Shown here in pieces: positions 48,085 to 61,780 of a DNA stretch of 64,000 nt. The position numbers and the translations under genes are program-made. The notes beneath the pieces were generated by a model. The model did no database searches. It had not been told where the DNA came from and saw nothing but the letters and a program-made list of their open reading frames with translations. Location: the NCBI GenBank assembly GCA_029262855.1, contig JAJCYP010000032.1:36278-100277 (forward strand), given 5' to 3'. Position 1 is the first letter of the stretch. Each line of letters starts with the position of its first letter. The DNA comes from Bacteroidota bacterium (GTDB taxonomy: Bacteria > Bacteroidota > Rhodothermia > Rhodothermales > UBA10348).

Positions 48085-49616
48085 TGGAGCCGGATCCAGG
48101 CGAACGAAGGCTTCATCCGTGGACGCTGCTCCAACGGGTTTTCGTTGCTGTTCCCGCCCTGTTTCTGATTCTCCTGCCGGTTATCCGGTCGAGCGACGGG
48201 ATTGCATGGTTCAATCTGGTTCTCGCCGGGATGTACGCCGTCCTGGTCTTTCCGTGGTCCATTGTCCGGTATATGCGATTCCGCTACCGGATCGCCCCGG
48301 AGGAGATCGCCATCCGGAGCGGTGTGCTCACCGTTCGGCAGCGAAACATCCCGGTGGACCGTATCCAGAATGTTGAGGTGGAGCAGGGGATTCTGCAGCG
48401 ACTGACCGGAACGGCCCGGGTCAGCATTTTTACGGCTGGATCGACGGCGGCCGAGGGGGTGCTGGACGTGGTTGCGCTCGGAGAAGCGCACCGGGTCCGG
48501 GATTCGATTCGGCAATTCCAGTCGGCGTTGGTGGGGGAGTCCCCCGAGGATTCGCTCGCCGAAATCGCCCGTGCAATACCCGCCGCGAGCACGGACGCGG
48601 CCCCAAACGACGCCCCCCAGAACGACGCACCCCTCTTCGAAATGACCATGCGCCGGGTCATCCTCTCGGGTGTCTTCAGGTTCTCGCTCCTGTACATCGC
48701 GCTCTTCTTCTCCTTTGTCCAGTACATCGAACCGGATCCAGAGGCGATGATCGACTGGTTGATCGGGGGGCGCTTCAATGCGCTGGCAAACGCAGCGTCC
48801 GAATCGCCGTTGGTCGCCTTTCTGTCAACCACCATCGTCGCCGTGGCATTCGCCTGGCTGAGCGGCATCGCCGTGAATCTGAACAAGTACCACGGCTTCA
48901 CGTTGCGGGCGGACGGCGACAAACTGCATCACAAGCAGGGTCTGCTGTCGAGGAATACGGGGACCATCCCGCTCCGCAAAGTCCAGGCCTTCATCATCCG
49001 TACGAATCCCTTCATGCGCCGATTCGGATGGTATCGACTCGAGGTGCAGACGATGGGCTTCGACGTCAAGGAGCGGGGGCACAAGGTGGCCGTCCCATTT
49101 GGGACCATGGACGAAGTTCTGCGAACGGCCAATCGCATTCAGTCAGGCCTCCCGTATCCAGATCCGCATGGGATACGGGAGCCCGCGTTCAACGCGGTTT
49201 CGAAACTCACCATCCGGCGCGCCTTCATCCGCTACTCCGTGGCGCTGTCCGTCGTTGCGGGGGGGCTCTGGTATTTCTGGTCGCCCGGAATCTGGCTCCT
49301 GAGCTTGATTCCCCTTGCCCTGGTCGGCGCCATCCTGCGCTACCGGCACATGGGCTGGGGAGAGGACGAGCGCTGGCTGTACGTGCGCCGCGGAGTCATC
49401 AAACAACACACCTGGCTGCTGCCGATCGAGCGGACGCAGGTTCTGTACCGCTCTGCCTCCTATTTCCAACGGCGACTTGGGCTCGCGTCCCTGTACATCG
49501 ACGCGGCCGGCGCCAGTGCGATGCGACCGGCCGAGGCCGTCGATCTCCCGGAAGACATCGCGCGAGAGGTCCTGGACCGGGCCTACGCGCGGTTCAAGGA
49601 GATCAAGCTGTCGTAG
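48084..49616 (+). CDS. Bacterial PH-domain membrane protein (YdbT-like)
   Basis: A 510-residue partner of the previous gene with three bPH2 domains (each with the pattern RxGVxxxxxxxIPxxRIQxV-like: RQRNIPVDRIQNVEVEQG, NTGTIPLRKVQAFII, KQHTWLLPIERTQVLYR) separated by pairs of membrane helices. An Asp/Asn/Pro-rich linker lies at about 165-180. Its 3' end overlaps the convergent YaaW-like gene by 14 bp. Confidence 0.9.
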   Translation: MEPDPGERRLHPWTLLQRVFVAVPALFLILLPVIRSSDGIAWFNLVLAGMYAVLVFPWSIVRYMRFRYRIAPEEIAIRSGVLTVRQRNIPVDRIQNVEVEQGILQRLTGTARVSIFTAGSTAAEGVLDVVALGEAHRVRDSIRQFQSALVGESPEDSLAEIARAIPAASTDAAPNDAPQNDAPLFEMTMRRVILSGVFRFSLLYIALFFSFVQYIEPDPEAMIDWLIGGRFNALANAASESPLVAFLSTTIVAVAFAWLSGIAVNLNKYHGFTLRADGDKLHHKQGLLSRNTGTIPLRKVQAFIIRTNPFMRRFGWYRLEVQTMGFDVKERGHKVAVPFGTMDEVLRTANRIQSGLPYPDPHGIREPAFNAVSKLTIRRAFIRYSVALSVVAGGLWYFWSPGIWLLSLIPLALVGAILRYRHMGWGEDERWLYVRRGVIKQHTWLLPIERTQVLYRSASYFQRRLGLASLYIDAAGASAMRPAEAVDLPEDIAREVLDRAYARFKEIKLS

Positions 49617-50370
49617 CGACCGGGCCTGCGCCACTTCGCTGACGCAGCGAGGCCAGTCCCAGGTAGAGCACGACCGGGATGGTCTTGCGCATCGCGGGTC
49701 CCTGGATGTCGAGGGCGGTCCACCCGATCGAAAGGGTCCAGGCGGCGGGTCCAATCCAGGTGACCCACCAGGGCAGGCGACCAACGAGGAACGAGAACAG
49801 CCTCGCCGTGAGTTGCCGTCCGATGATCTTGGCGATGGTCCCGAAGATTATGGTCTTGATGAGTCCCTCGACCACGACCAGGTTGAAGGCCTCCACCATC
49901 AGGGGCAGCGCCAGTTTTCCGGCCGATCGCGCCAGGAACGCGGCCGCCTTGTCCTTCTCGACGCCCAGATCCTCCAGCATCTTCTGCTGTTCCTCAGGGG
50001 AGAGCTCCGAAAACTGTTTGGTGGCGTAGTTCTGGACCAGTTCCTCCAGCCGTTCCCGAGCGGTACCCAGGCCGGGGGGGGAAACCTTCAATGCGTTCGC
50101 GGCATCGGCGACGATCTCGCTGAACGAGACACCGGGATCCTGGCCAATCGCTTTGCGAACCGCCCAGGCTACGTCCGAGCTACCCAGATAGCGGAGGTGG
50201 TGCTCGAAGTCCTCGCAGAACGACGCGCGCGATTCGGCCGAATCGTTCGCCTCGACCTCAGCCAGCCGCCGCCTGAGAAGCGTATCATCGGCCAGGTTCA
50301 GATTGGATTCCACCAGCCCGACCAGAAATCGGTAGTCGGTGGGTTCGAGGATGGCGAGGACGTCCTGCAT
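49603..50370 (-). CDS. YaaW-like (UPF0174) protein
   Basis: A 255-residue protein. The C-terminal half contains two hydrophobic segments and the block WTALDIQGPAMRKTIPVVLYLGLA, close to the YaaW/UPF0174 ending. The N-terminal half is helical and charged. YaaW function is unknown, with ties to stress or membrane in E. coli not settled. The gap to malQ (50371-50499) is without a gene. Confidence 0.7.
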   Translation of the reverse strand: MQDVLAILEPTDYRFLVGLVESNLNLADDTLLRRRLAEVEANDSAESRASFCEDFEHHLRYLGSSDVAWAVRKAIGQDPGVSFSEIVADAANALKVSPPGLGTARERLEELVQNYATKQFSELSPEEQQKMLEDLGVEKDKAAAFLARSAGKLALPLMVEAFNLVVVEGLIKTIIFGTIAKIIGRQLTARLFSFLVGRLPWWVTWIGPAAWTLSIGWTALDIQGPAMRKTIPVVLYLGLASLRQRSGAGPVATTA

Positions 50371-50499
50371 GCGCGCACCGGCCGGATAGGCCCTGAAATG
50401 GTTTTTTCACTGAGGATCAGACGCTTTGCTACGCCACCTGCATGATGATGTTACGCGATTACCGTTAACTTCCGCGCCCGATTCAACTCCGACTTCCAG

Positions 50500-52025
50500 A
50501 TGACCGACCGGCGCCAAAGCGGCATTCTGCTGCACATTACCTCCCTCCCCGGACCATACGGTATCGGGGACCTGGGAGGCGCAGCCTACCAGTTCGCCGA
50601 TTTCCTGGCGGGCTCGGGTCAGACCATCTGGCAGATACTGCCCGTGGTTCCCACGGGTTACGGCGAGTCGCCCTACGCCAGCCCCTCGACCTTCGCCGGG
50701 AATGCCATGCTGATCAGCCCGGAACTGCTTCTGCAGGACGGGCTGCTGACGGTGAAGGATCTAGAAAATCCGCCCTCCTTCCCGGCGGAGTACGCCGACT
50801 TTGCGCCGGCCCTCGCGTTCAAGACGGCGCTGCTTCAGAAGGCGTACAAGACCTTCGCTTCCGGAGGGTCGAAGATTGTCCACGGCGACTACGAGGTGTT
50901 CTGTCGCAAGCACGCGTCCTGGCTGGACGCCTACGCACTCTTCGACTCGATCAAGAGTGCGCAGGAAGGCGTGGAATGGACCTCGTGGCCGCGTCCGCTC
51001 GCGATGCGGGATGAGGCCACCATCGAGGCCTTCGCCAAAGCCCATGGCGATGAAATCGATATGCGCCGGTTCTGGCAGTTCCTCTTCGACCGCCAGTGGA
51101 GAGCCCTCAAGAAGTACTGCAACGAGCGCAGCATCCAGATTTTTGGCGACCTGCCCATTTACGTGGCTCAGGACTCGGCCGATGTCTGGTCCTCACCCGA
51201 ACTGTTCCAACTGGATGAGGACGGCAAGGCCGTTGTCGTGGCGGGCGTTCCTCCCGACTATTTCAGCGAGACTGGACAGCGGTGGGGCAACCCGATCTAC
51301 CGGTGGGAGCGCATGGAAAAAAGCGGGTTCGACTGGTGGAAACGCCGGATGGCCCGGATTCTGGAGCAGGTCGATCTGGTCCGATTGGACCACTTCCGAG
51401 GATTCGAGGCCTACTGGGAGGTGCCCGCTGCTGAAGAGACGGCCATCAAGGGCCAGTGGGCCAAGGGTCCAGGCGCCGAGCTCTTCCACGCGCTTACTGA
51501 GCACCTGGGGCCGTTGCCGGTGATTGCCGAGAACCTCGGCGTGATCACCGAGGGCGTGACCAATCTCATGGAGCGATTCCACTATCCAGGCATGGCCATC
51601 CTCGAGTTTGCCTTCGACAGCGGGGCGGACAACAGCTTCCTCCCGCACAACTACCGGCCGGATCTGGTGGCCTACACGGGGACCCACGACAACGACACCT
51701 TCTGCGGATGGTGGAAAAACACCCAGAGCACTCAGGACGCGGATGTCACGGCCAAGGCGCTCGACTACTGTCGTCAGTATCTCGAGGTCACCGATGACTC
51801 GCAGGTGCACTGGCGGGCCATCCGGGCGCTCATGGCCTCGGTCGCCTGCATCGTCGTAACGCCGATGCAGGACGTTCTGGGACTGGGGTCCGAGGGGCGC
51901 ATCAACACGCCCGGCGTGGCGGCGGGGAACTGGGGCTGGCGGCTCGAGGCCGGAGCCGTCAAGGCGGAGCACGCGGCGCGACTCAAGGCACTGGCCGAGG
52001 TCTACGGTCGAGCCCAATCGAAAGC

Positions 52026-52029
<4 letters not shown>
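50500..52029 (+). CDS. malQ: 4-alpha-glucanotransferase (amylomaltase)
   Basis: A 509-residue GH77 enzyme. N-terminal [21 protein letters not shown] is the MalQ opening; catalytic Asp in [16 protein letters not shown], Glu in [13 protein letters not shown] and Asp in [12 protein letters not shown]; the end [16 protein letters not shown] is standard. It transfers glucan segments between maltodextrins. Its stop overlaps the end of the convergent glgX by 4 bp. Confidence 0.96.
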
Positions 52030-54146
<2,117 letters not shown>

Positions 54147-54282
54147 TCGCAGGGCGGAGGCGATTTCTTGCGGCCAAGTCGACTGTTTACGGCCAAGCCG
54201 ACGAATATAGAACCACCATTCACCGAAAGCAGGATGGAGACGGCCGTATCTTGGCGAGGAACCCCAAACCATTGCAATCTCC

Positions 54283-56226
54283 ATGCCCTGGCTGACAAGC
54301 GACGATGTTTCCCGGTGGGAAAGTGGCCGACATTTCGATGCCCACTCCAGGTTGGGCGCTCATCCCCGTCGAGGCGGGACGTGGTTTGCCGTATGGGCAC
54401 CGCACGCGGAATCGGTCGCGGTCATCGGCGATTTCAACAGCTGGGACGCGGGCGTCAACCCATTGACCTGGGTTGGAGCCGGGCTCTGGGAAGTGTATGT
54501 CCGGGGCGCCAGGATCAACCACCACTACAAGTACCGCATTCAGCGCGGATCCTACGTGGTGGACAAGACGGATCCGTACGCGCGGCGTCTGGAAGCCCCG
54601 GTCGAGAACGGAAGCCCGCTGGCGGGACTCTCCTCGATGGTCACCTACAGCACGTACAAGTGGGGCGACTCGGACTGGATGGCCACGCGCAAGGGTCCCG
54701 CCTCGATGGGAGAGCCGGTATCCATCTACGAGGTCCATCTGGGCTCGTGGCGACGGGATATCGGATCCGGGGGCGAATTTCCGGGCTACCGCGACATTGC
54801 CGCACCGCTCGCAGATCACGTGCTCGACATGGGATTCACGCACGTCGAGTTGATGCCCGTGCAGGAGCATCCGTACTACCCGTCGTGGGGCTACCAGGTG
54901 GTTGGGTACTATGCACCGACGCACCGCTACGGCACTCCGGATGACTTTCGGTATTTCGTCGATTACCTCCACAGCCGGGGAATCGGTGTTTTGCTCGATT
55001 GGGTGCCTGCACACTTCGCTACCGATCCCCAGGGGCTGTCGTACTTCGATGGCTCGCCACTCTATGAGTACACCGATCCGGTGATGCGACATCATCCGGA
55101 CTGGGGCACGCTGGTTTTCGACTACAGCAAGCCCGGCGTGCGGAATTTTCTGGTCTCGAATGCGGCGTATTGGCTGGACGAATTCCACATCGATGGGCTC
55201 CGCTTTGATGCCGTCGCCTCGATGCTGTACCGGGACTACTCCCGCGACAATTGGACGCCCAACATGTTCGGCGGCCGGGAAAACCTCGAGGCCATTTCGC
55301 TCCTGAAAGAGACGAACGAGGAGGCCTTCGGCCGATTCGGAAACGTCATGATGATCGCCGAGGAGTCCACCGCATATCCCGGTGTTTCTGCGCCCACCTA
55401 CAACAACGGACTCGGCTTCCTGTACAAATGGAACATGGGCTGGATGCATGACACCCTCGAGTTCATGCGTCAGGATCCCATCAACCGGAAGTTCCACTTC
55501 AACAGCCTCACCTTCCCGCTGGTCTACGCCTATTCAGAGCACTATGCGCTGACGTTGTCGCACGACGAGGTGGTCCACGGCAAGGGATCGCTCTGGAACA
55601 AGATGCCGGGCGATGCCTGGCAGAAGGCGGCCAACCTCCGGCTCATGTTTGGCCATATGTGGGGGCATCCCGGCAAGAAACTGCTCTTCATGGGCAGCGA
55701 ACTCGGGCAGATCCGCGAGTGGGCGCATGACCGGGAGCTCGACTGGAACCTGGCCGATGATCCGCTCCATGCCGGCGTCCGAGACTGGGTGCGGGAGCTC
55801 AACAGGCTCTATCACACCGAGCCGGTCCTCTGGAACGAGGACGAAGGCGGCTTTCAGTGGATAGACCTGTCCGATTGGCAGAACTGCGTCGTCTCGTACC
55901 GGCGGGTTTCAGGCCATCATCCCGAGTTGGCGTTTGTGCTGAACTTCACGCCCGTTCCTCGGGTGGGGTATGGGGTGCATCTGCCGGAGGGAGAGTGGGA
56001 GTTGGTGCTGACCAGCGATGACGTGGCGTACGGCGGGAGTGGATATGGGCTGAATGTGGGGGACAAGGTTACGTCTGAGGTCATGGTGCAGGCTTCGGAT
56101 CAGGATGCCGCAACCCCTGCGTCCGCAGCGTCCGGCGCTGAGGAGCCCGCTGCCCGGCCCTTGGCGCTTCTGGACCTGCCACCGCTGGGAGTGATAGTCT
56201 TTAAGCAGGTCAGGGCAGCGAAGTGA
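54283..56226 (+). CDS. glgB: 1,4-alpha-glucan branching enzyme
   Basis: A 647-residue GH13_9 enzyme. CBM48 (about 20-110; [24 protein letters not shown]) and barrel with catalytic Asp in [14 protein letters not shown], Glu in [11 protein letters not shown] and Asp in [12 protein letters not shown]. The extra N1 domain of longer GlgB is absent. A Ala-rich stretch near 610-625 lies between the last beta domain and the end. It makes alpha-1,6 branches. Confidence 0.96.
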   Translation: MPWLTSDDVSRWESGRHFDAHSRLGAHPRRGGTWFAVWAPHAESVAVIGDFNSWDAGVNPLTWVGAGLWEVYVRGARINHHYKYRIQRGSYVVDKTDPYARRLEAPVENGSPLAGLSSMVTYSTYKWGDSDWMATRKGPASMGEPVSIYEVHLGSWRRDIGSGGEFPGYRDIAAPLADHVLDMGFTHVELMPVQEHPYYPSWGYQVVGYYAPTHRYGTPDDFRYFVDYLHSRGIGVLLDWVPAHFATDPQGLSYFDGSPLYEYTDPVMRHHPDWGTLVFDYSKPGVRNFLVSNAAYWLDEFHIDGLRFDAVASMLYRDYSRDNWTPNMFGGRENLEAISLLKETNEEAFGRFGNVMMIAEESTAYPGVSAPTYNNGLGFLYKWNMGWMHDTLEFMRQDPINRKFHFNSLTFPLVYAYSEHYALTLSHDEVVHGKGSLWNKMPGDAWQKAANLRLMFGHMWGHPGKKLLFMGSELGQIREWAHDRELDWNLADDPLHAGVRDWVRELNRLYHTEPVLWNEDEGGFQWIDLSDWQNCVVSYRRVSGHHPELAFVLNFTPVPRVGYGVHLPEGEWELVLTSDDVAYGGSGYGLNVGDKVTSEVMVQASDQDAATPASAASGAEEPAARPLALLDLPPLGVIVFKQVRAAK

Positions 56227-56264
56227 CCCTGAGGGCGGGGCGCTTTTGGCCTTCTCAGTCCTTC

Positions 56265-57500
56265 TCAGTCTTGTTCAGTGGGCTGCAGCACCACGTCTAT
56301 CCAGACCGGAAAGTGGTCACTGGTGACCGCCGCATCCACTGCGGGCCGGTAGATCCCTCCATCATGGACTCGCAGACCGATCGAGGGCAGGACATAGTCC
56401 ACCCGCAGGCCCCAGCGCGCTGTGTCATCCGCATCCAGGTCGGGATACCCGGCCACGCCCGCTTCGTCCGCCAAGGGGACGTACTCGCCATTGACCCGGG
56501 CATTGGATAGCAGCCACGTCCCGATGGGGTCATCGATCGAGGAGCCCTCGTCGGGATCGGCGTTGAGGTCACCCATGATGACAAATTCGGCACCGGCCGG
56601 GAGGCCTCCCCTGGTCTCGGTGTCGTCCATCATGTAGGGGGCGTCGTCGATGTAGGCCCCCCAGAATCGGATCTCGTCGTGGTTCCGGAGCTTGTTGCGC
56701 TGTTCGTCGCCATCAAATGCTGCCGGGGTCGGGTGACTGGCCAGCACATGTACCACGCGCCCGTCTGAGAGTCGGACTGGGATGTCCCAGTGACTCTTCG
56801 AGGAGAGCGGGAATCTGCTCCAGACCTCATCATCATACCAAAATTCGTCGGTCTCAGGATCGACAGGGCGACGTGCATCCTGGAGTCCGGCCCACGGGTA
56901 CCGGCGGAAGGTCCGGGCCTGACCGGTAAGCAATTCCACGCGGTCGGCGCGGACCAGAAGGGCCATGCCGTACTGGCCGGGGAAGGTGCCGAAACCCCAG
57001 GAGTCGTCGCCATAGGCACGGCCTGCGGGGGTCTGGGCGGCGGGGGTGCCATCTGGAGCCGCGGAGGGCGGTTCCGGGTACGTGGTGACGGTCTGTCCGT
57101 TGTGGTTAAGATCGTAGCCGCTGTTGATCCCGGTGTTGCTGGGCGCCATGAAGGCGATGTACTCGATCCCGGGATGGGGACCGTGAGGTCGCGACAGAAA
57201 ATTGGCTGCCAGGCGCTCCCCGTTCAGACCGGGCGATTCGCCCTCAATGTATCCGGGCACGCCGCTCTGGTCGTAAGCGATTTCGTTGATCAACACCACG
57301 TCCGGAGCCAGCTCCTGGATCTGAGCGGCAATAGCGATCAGACGCGGATGCTGGAAGTTGCGGAGATCGTCGGTGCGGATGTCCTCGATGTTGATCGTGG
57401 CGAAGCGGACGGTCTCGACCTCGGGCGCTTCGCACCCGGATAAGATCAGCGCCAGAACAATCACGAGACCGGACCAGCCGGCAAGAGGTAAGCGTTTCAT
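56265..57500 (-). CDS. Endonuclease/exonuclease/phosphatase-family lipoprotein
   Basis: A 411-residue lipoprotein; lipobox LILSGC gives Cys23. EEP-superfamily sites are present: TINIEDIR (metal Asn), DVVLINEIAYD (Glu), MGDLNADPDEGSS (Asp/Asn) and the final TSDHFPVW (Asp-His). A phosphodiesterase or nuclease acting on the outside of the cell is likely. It has an insertion with a Pro/Ala-rich run near 150. Confidence 0.9.
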   Translation of the reverse strand: MKRLPLAGWSGLVIVLALILSGCEAPEVETVRFATINIEDIRTDDLRNFQHPRLIAIAAQIQELAPDVVLINEIAYDQSGVPGYIEGESPGLNGERLAANFLSRPHGPHPGIEYIAFMAPSNTGINSGYDLNHNGQTVTTYPEPPSAAPDGTPAAQTPAGRAYGDDSWGFGTFPGQYGMALLVRADRVELLTGQARTFRRYPWAGLQDARRPVDPETDEFWYDDEVWSRFPLSSKSHWDIPVRLSDGRVVHVLASHPTPAAFDGDEQRNKLRNHDEIRFWGAYIDDAPYMMDDTETRGGLPAGAEFVIMGDLNADPDEGSSIDDPIGTWLLSNARVNGEYVPLADEAGVAGYPDLDADDTARWGLRVDYVLPSIGLRVHDGGIYRPAVDAAVTSDHFPVWIDVVLQPTEQD

Positions 57501-57520
57501 GCGTCAGGAGGGGGGCTGCG

Positions 57521-58207
57521 CTAAGGCAGGCCGATGAGCTTGTGGGTCTGGAGGCTGAGGCGCCAGTGTGGATGGGCCAGACAATATGCCACCGCGGCAG
57601 CTGTATTGGCTACTGTGTCCGGGCCGTACAGCGGCTGGAGCGAGAAATGGTCGAAGGCGCAGTCGGTGAATTGATCCGGTGCCATGCCCTCCTGGGGATA
57701 GACCAGCTTGAGTTCGTTGCCTCTCCGGACCACCAGATCACTGCCCGCCTTGGGCGAAACGCAGAGCCAATCGATGCCCGGTGGCACCTCGATGGTGCCG
57801 TTGGTCTCGACGGCCACCTGGAAGCCCCGTGCCCGGAAGGCACCCAGGAGCTTCTCTTCCAACTGGAGAAGCGGCTCGCCCCCCGTGCACACGACGAATG
57901 GCCGGGCCGGCCACGGCATGTCCCGATTGGCGGGAGCGGCGACCGGGACCATCTCGGGAGCCTCACGCCGATCCCAGATGGCGGAAATCGCATCGGCCAG
58001 GGCATTGGGCGTCTCGTAGCGCCCGCCGCCTGGGCCGTCGGTCCCGAAGAAATCCGTATCGCAGAACGTGCAGACGGCGTCCTCGCGGTCCTGCTCACGC
58101 CCCGACCAGAGGTTGCACCCGGAAAACCGGAGGAAGACCGCCGGACGGCCTGAGTGCACGCCCTCGCCCTGGAGCGTGTAATAAATTTCCTTGACTGCGT
58201 AGGCCAT
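57521..58207 (-). CDS. queE: 7-carboxy-7-deazaguanine synthase QueE
   Basis: A 228-residue radical SAM enzyme. The N-terminus AVKEIYYTLQGEGVHSGRPAVFLRFSGC is QueE-typical. The cluster-binding motif is Cx14Cx2C (GCNLWSG...VCTFCDTDF), the long-spaced form known from some QueE enzymes. It converts CPH4 to CDG in queuosine synthesis. No other que gene is in the window. The 198-bp gap to ugd carries both promoters, with no riboswitch that I can see. Confidence 0.95.
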   Translation of the reverse strand: MAYAVKEIYYTLQGEGVHSGRPAVFLRFSGCNLWSGREQDREDAVCTFCDTDFFGTDGPGGGRYETPNALADAISAIWDRREAPEMVPVAAPANRDMPWPARPFVVCTGGEPLLQLEEKLLGAFRARGFQVAVETNGTIEVPPGIDWLCVSPKAGSDLVVRRGNELKLVYPQEGMAPDQFTDCAFDHFSLQPLYGPDTVANTAAAVAYCLAHPHWRLSLQTHKLIGLP

Positions 58208-58405
58208 ATGGGTGTCGCGGGCGTGTGCGCCTGGGGCGCGGGACTCAAAGTACGAGAGCTCAGATGATTCGGGTCACCACCGGCTCCCGCAGCGGCGAGC
58301 AATGCTGTGCAAACTCTGTGAGGAAGCGGAAGCAATTCGTGCCTCCGGCCGTTCTCGCGCAATAAAGGGCTAGTTTATGGGCCTGAACCAAAAACAGTAT
58401 TTCGA

Positions 58406-59752
58406 ATGCATCTGGCAGTAATCGGGACAGGGTACGTCGGTTTGGTGACCGGGACCTGTTTTGCGGACACGGGATTCCGCGTGACGTGCGTGGACATCGA
58501 CGAAGAGAAGGTTCGCATGCTCCGGTCCGGGACGCCGACCATCTACGAGGCGGGTCTCGAGGGTCTCCTCCAGCGATCTGTTCGGGAGCACCGTTTGACG
58601 TTCACCACGAGCCTCCCGGACGCGGCGGAGATCGCCGACGTCCTCTTTCTGGCGCTGCCGACGCCTCCGGGTGCCGACGGCTCAGCCGATCTGTCCTACG
58701 TCCTCAAGGTAGCCGATGACCTCGGAGCGTACTGGGCGGCGCAGCCCACGAAGCGGTATCGCGTAGTCGTCAACAAGTCTACCGTCCCGGTAGGCACCGC
58801 GGACACGGTCCGAGGCGCGCTGGAGAAGCACGGGCTGGTTGCCGGCGAGGATTTCGATGTGGTCTCGAATCCCGAATTTCTGCGTGAGGGCGTCGCCGTA
58901 ACCGACTTCATGAAGCCGGAACGCGTCGTGGTCGGCACGTCCAGCGAGCGGGCCGCCGAGATTATGCGGTCCATCTATGAGCCCTTCGTCCGTCAGGGGA
59001 ATCCCATCCTGATCATGGATGAGCGTTCGTCTGAGATGACGAAGTATGCGGCCAACTCCTTTCTGGCGATGAAGGTGTCCTTCATCAACGAGGTGGCCAA
59101 TCTCTGCGAATTGCTCGGGGCGAACGTCGATGAGGTGCGAGTCGGCATCGGTCTCGACAGCCGGGTGGGCAACAAGTTTTTGTATCCCGGCCTTGGGTTC
59201 GGTGGCAGCTGTTTTCCGAAGGATGTCCAGGCGCTCAAGCTGACCTCGGAGCAGAACGGCTACCAGTTCGAGACCCTGGATGCGGTGCTGAATGTGAACA
59301 GGCGTCAGTACGACAAGCTGCCCAATTGGATTACCGACCGGTTCGGCGAGGATCTCACCGGCAAGCGGCTTGCCGTGTGGGGGCTGGCCTTCAAGGCCAA
59401 GACCGACGACATTCGCGAGAGTCCGGCCATCTCGGTGGTGCGCGCGCTGATTGCGCGGGGTGCCACGGTGTCAGCCTTTGATCCGGAGGCCATCGCCAAC
59501 ACCAGGCTCGAACTGGGCGATGCGATCGAGTACGCCGACGGAATGTACGAGGCTCTGGAAGGGGCGGACGCGCTGGTGATCTGCACCGAGTGGCACGAAT
59601 TCCGCCGGCCTGACTGGGACCGAATGGCCGAGGCGCTGAAGACCAAACTCATCTTCGATGGCCGCAATCTTTACAAACCCCAAAAGGTGGCTGACCTCGG
59701 TTTTGACTACCTGAGCATCGGACGTCCCCACATGATCGCAAAAAACGCATGA
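58406..59752 (+). CDS. ugd: UDP-glucose 6-dehydrogenase
   Basis: A 448-residue enzyme of the UDP-glucose/GDP-mannose dehydrogenase family. The NAD-binding [10 protein letters not shown] is at 8-17; the catalytic Cys is in [16 protein letters not shown]; the C-terminal domain has [16 protein letters not shown]. It makes UDP-glucuronate. It overlaps gmd by 4 bp and starts a nucleotide-sugar operon. Confidence 0.95.
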   Translation: MHLAVIGTGYVGLVTGTCFADTGFRVTCVDIDEEKVRMLRSGTPTIYEAGLEGLLQRSVREHRLTFTTSLPDAAEIADVLFLALPTPPGADGSADLSYVLKVADDLGAYWAAQPTKRYRVVVNKSTVPVGTADTVRGALEKHGLVAGEDFDVVSNPEFLREGVAVTDFMKPERVVVGTSSERAAEIMRSIYEPFVRQGNPILIMDERSSEMTKYAANSFLAMKVSFINEVANLCELLGANVDEVRVGIGLDSRVGNKFLYPGLGFGGSCFPKDVQALKLTSEQNGYQFETLDAVLNVNRRQYDKLPNWITDRFGEDLTGKRLAVWGLAFKAKTDDIRESPAISVVRALIARGATVSAFDPEAIANTRLELGDAIEYADGMYEALEGADALVICTEWHEFRRPDWDRMAEALKTKLIFDGRNLYKPQKVADLGFDYLSIGRPHMIAKNA

Positions 59753-60798
59753 GCAAAGTCGCTCTAATAACAGGAGTCACCGGACAGGATGGTGCCTACC
59801 TCTCGGAACTGCTGCTGGCGAAAGGCTACGAGGTGCACGGTATCAAGCGGCGCTCGAGCCAGTTCAACACCCAGCGCATCGACCACCTGTACCAGGATCC
59901 GCACGCGGGTGATGTCAAGTACCACCTGCACTACGGCGACCTGACCGATTCGACGAACCTGATCCGCATCGTTCAGGAGACTCAGCCCGACGAGGTCTAC
60001 AACCTGGGGGCGCAGAGCCACGTGCAGGTGTCTTTCGAGACGCCCGAATACACCGCGCAGTCTGACGCGGTCGGTGTGCTGAGGCTTCTGGAGGCCATCC
60101 GGATCCTGGGCTTGACGGACAAGACCCGCTTCTATCAGGCCTCGACATCGGAGCTCTACGGCAAGGTCCAGGAAATTCCGCAGACGGAGCGCACGCCGTT
60201 CTATCCCCGGAGTCCATACGGTGTGGCCAAGCTCTACGGCTACTGGATCACCGTCAACTACCGCGAGGCGTACGGGATGTACGCCTGCAACGGTATCCTC
60301 TTCAATCACGAAAGCCCGCGCCGCGGCGAGACCTTCGTGACCCGGAAGATCACGCGCGCTGCGGCGCGGATCGCGACGGGGCTGGAGAAGAATCTCTACC
60401 TGGGCAACATGAACGCCAAGCGGGACTGGGGTCACGCCAAGGACTACGTCGAAGGCATGTGGCGCATGCTTCAGCAGGAGGAAGCCGAGGATTTTGTGCT
60501 GGCTACCGGCCGGACCGTGACCGTGCGGGACTTCGTGCACATGGCCTTCAGGGCGGCGGGTATCAAGATCGAGTTCCGTGGCGAAGGGGAGCAGGAGCGC
60601 GGTTTCGACACGGCCACCGGCCGCGAGCTGATTTCCATCGACCCGCGCTACTACCGGCCGACCGAGGTCGAACTTCTGGTCGGCGACGCGACCAAGGCCA
60701 AGGAGAAACTGGGTTGGACCCCGACCTACACGCTCGAGACGATGGTCACCGAAATGGTCGAACACGATCTCGTAGCGGCCAGGGAGGCCCGCGCATGA
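59749..60798 (+). CDS. gmd: GDP-mannose 4,6-dehydratase
   Basis: A 349-residue short-chain dehydrogenase-like dehydratase. NADP motif [16 protein letters not shown], catalytic Thr/Ser region [16 protein letters not shown] and [10 protein letters not shown] (YxxxK), and the substrate loop [15 protein letters not shown] are all present. It makes GDP-4-keto-6-deoxymannose, the substrate of the next enzyme. Confidence 0.97.
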   Translation: MSKVALITGVTGQDGAYLSELLLAKGYEVHGIKRRSSQFNTQRIDHLYQDPHAGDVKYHLHYGDLTDSTNLIRIVQETQPDEVYNLGAQSHVQVSFETPEYTAQSDAVGVLRLLEAIRILGLTDKTRFYQASTSELYGKVQEIPQTERTPFYPRSPYGVAKLYGYWITVNYREAYGMYACNGILFNHESPRRGETFVTRKITRAAARIATGLEKNLYLGNMNAKRDWGHAKDYVEGMWRMLQQEEAEDFVLATGRTVTVRDFVHMAFRAAGIKIEFRGEGEQERGFDTATGRELISIDPRYYRPTEVELLVGDATKAKEKLGWTPTYTLETMVTEMVEHDLVAAREARA

Positions 60799-61757
60799 GG
60801 CTCGGGTCGAAGGATGCCTCGGTCTATGTAGCCGGTCATCGGGGCCTCGTGGGCGGAGCGGTCGTTCGGGCGTTGAAGGCCGCAGGTTTCGCCAATCTCG
60901 TCACCCGTACCAGCAGCGAGCTGGACCTCCGGGATTCGGGGGCCGTCAGGGCCTTCTTCGCCCAAGAGGCACCCGAGTACGTCGTGGTTGCGGCAGCCAG
61001 GGTGGGCGGCATCCTGGCCAACGACACCTACCCCGCAGACTTTCTCTACGACAACCTCGCGATCCAGACCAACGTCATCCGGGAGGCCCACGAAGCCGGC
61101 GTCAAGCGGCTGGTCTTCCTGGGGTCGACCTGCATCTACCCCAAACTCGCCCCACAGCCGCTGCGCGAGGAGTACCTGCTGACCGCACCGCTTGAACCCA
61201 CAAACCAGTGGTACGCCATCGCCAAGATCGCGGGCGTCAAGTACTGCGAGGCGCTGCGCAGGCAGCACGGTGCGGACTTCGTGAGCCTGATGCCGACGAA
61301 CCTCTACGGCCCGGGTGACAACTTCGACCTGAAGTCGAGCCACGTCCTGCCAGCCTTGATCCGCAAATTCCACGAAGCGCTTGAGACGGGTGGACCGGTG
61401 GTGCTGTGGGGGACGGGGACGCCCAGACGAGAGTTTCTCTACGTGGACGACGTAGCGAGTGCCGTGCTCCACGTGCTGAACACGCCCGAGGACGAACTCC
61501 ACCAGGCAGCGCCGGGCGGACTGCTGAACATCGGCGTGGGCGAGGATATCGAGATCCGCGAGCTGGCTGCGTTGGTGGCCCACATCGTGGGTTACGAAGG
61601 CGAGATCGAGCACGATCTCTCGAAGCCGGACGGGACGCCCCGGAAACTGGTGGATGTGCGACGACTGAAGGCGCTCGGCTGGGAGGCGGAGGTCAGCCTC
61701 CAGGACGGCGTCGAACGGACTTACCGGTGGTTTCTGGAGAGCGTGGCTGGAGCCTAG
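60795..61757 (+). CDS. fcl: GDP-L-fucose synthase
   Basis: A 320-residue epimerase/reductase from the ATG at 60795, overlapping the gmd stop (ATGA). NADP motif [13 protein letters not shown], the GSTCIYPK block with the catalytic Ser, and [15 protein letters not shown] (YxxxK) are the family signatures. With Gmd it makes GDP-L-fucose for surface polysaccharides. Confidence 0.96.
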   Translation: MRLGSKDASVYVAGHRGLVGGAVVRALKAAGFANLVTRTSSELDLRDSGAVRAFFAQEAPEYVVVAAARVGGILANDTYPADFLYDNLAIQTNVIREAHEAGVKRLVFLGSTCIYPKLAPQPLREEYLLTAPLEPTNQWYAIAKIAGVKYCEALRRQHGADFVSLMPTNLYGPGDNFDLKSSHVLPALIRKFHEALETGGPVVLWGTGTPRREFLYVDDVASAVLHVLNTPEDELHQAAPGGLLNIGVGEDIEIRELAALVAHIVGYEGEIEHDLSKPDGTPRKLVDVRRLKALGWEAEVSLQDGVERTYRWFLESVAGA

Positions 61758-61780
61758 GCGCTGCCCTCAGTCCGCCGCCC

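Noticed and set aside
58208..58405. PreQ1 riboswitch before queE
   Set aside because: I looked for a short pseudoknot with an A-rich tail on the minus strand and saw none; the gap more likely holds two simple promoters.
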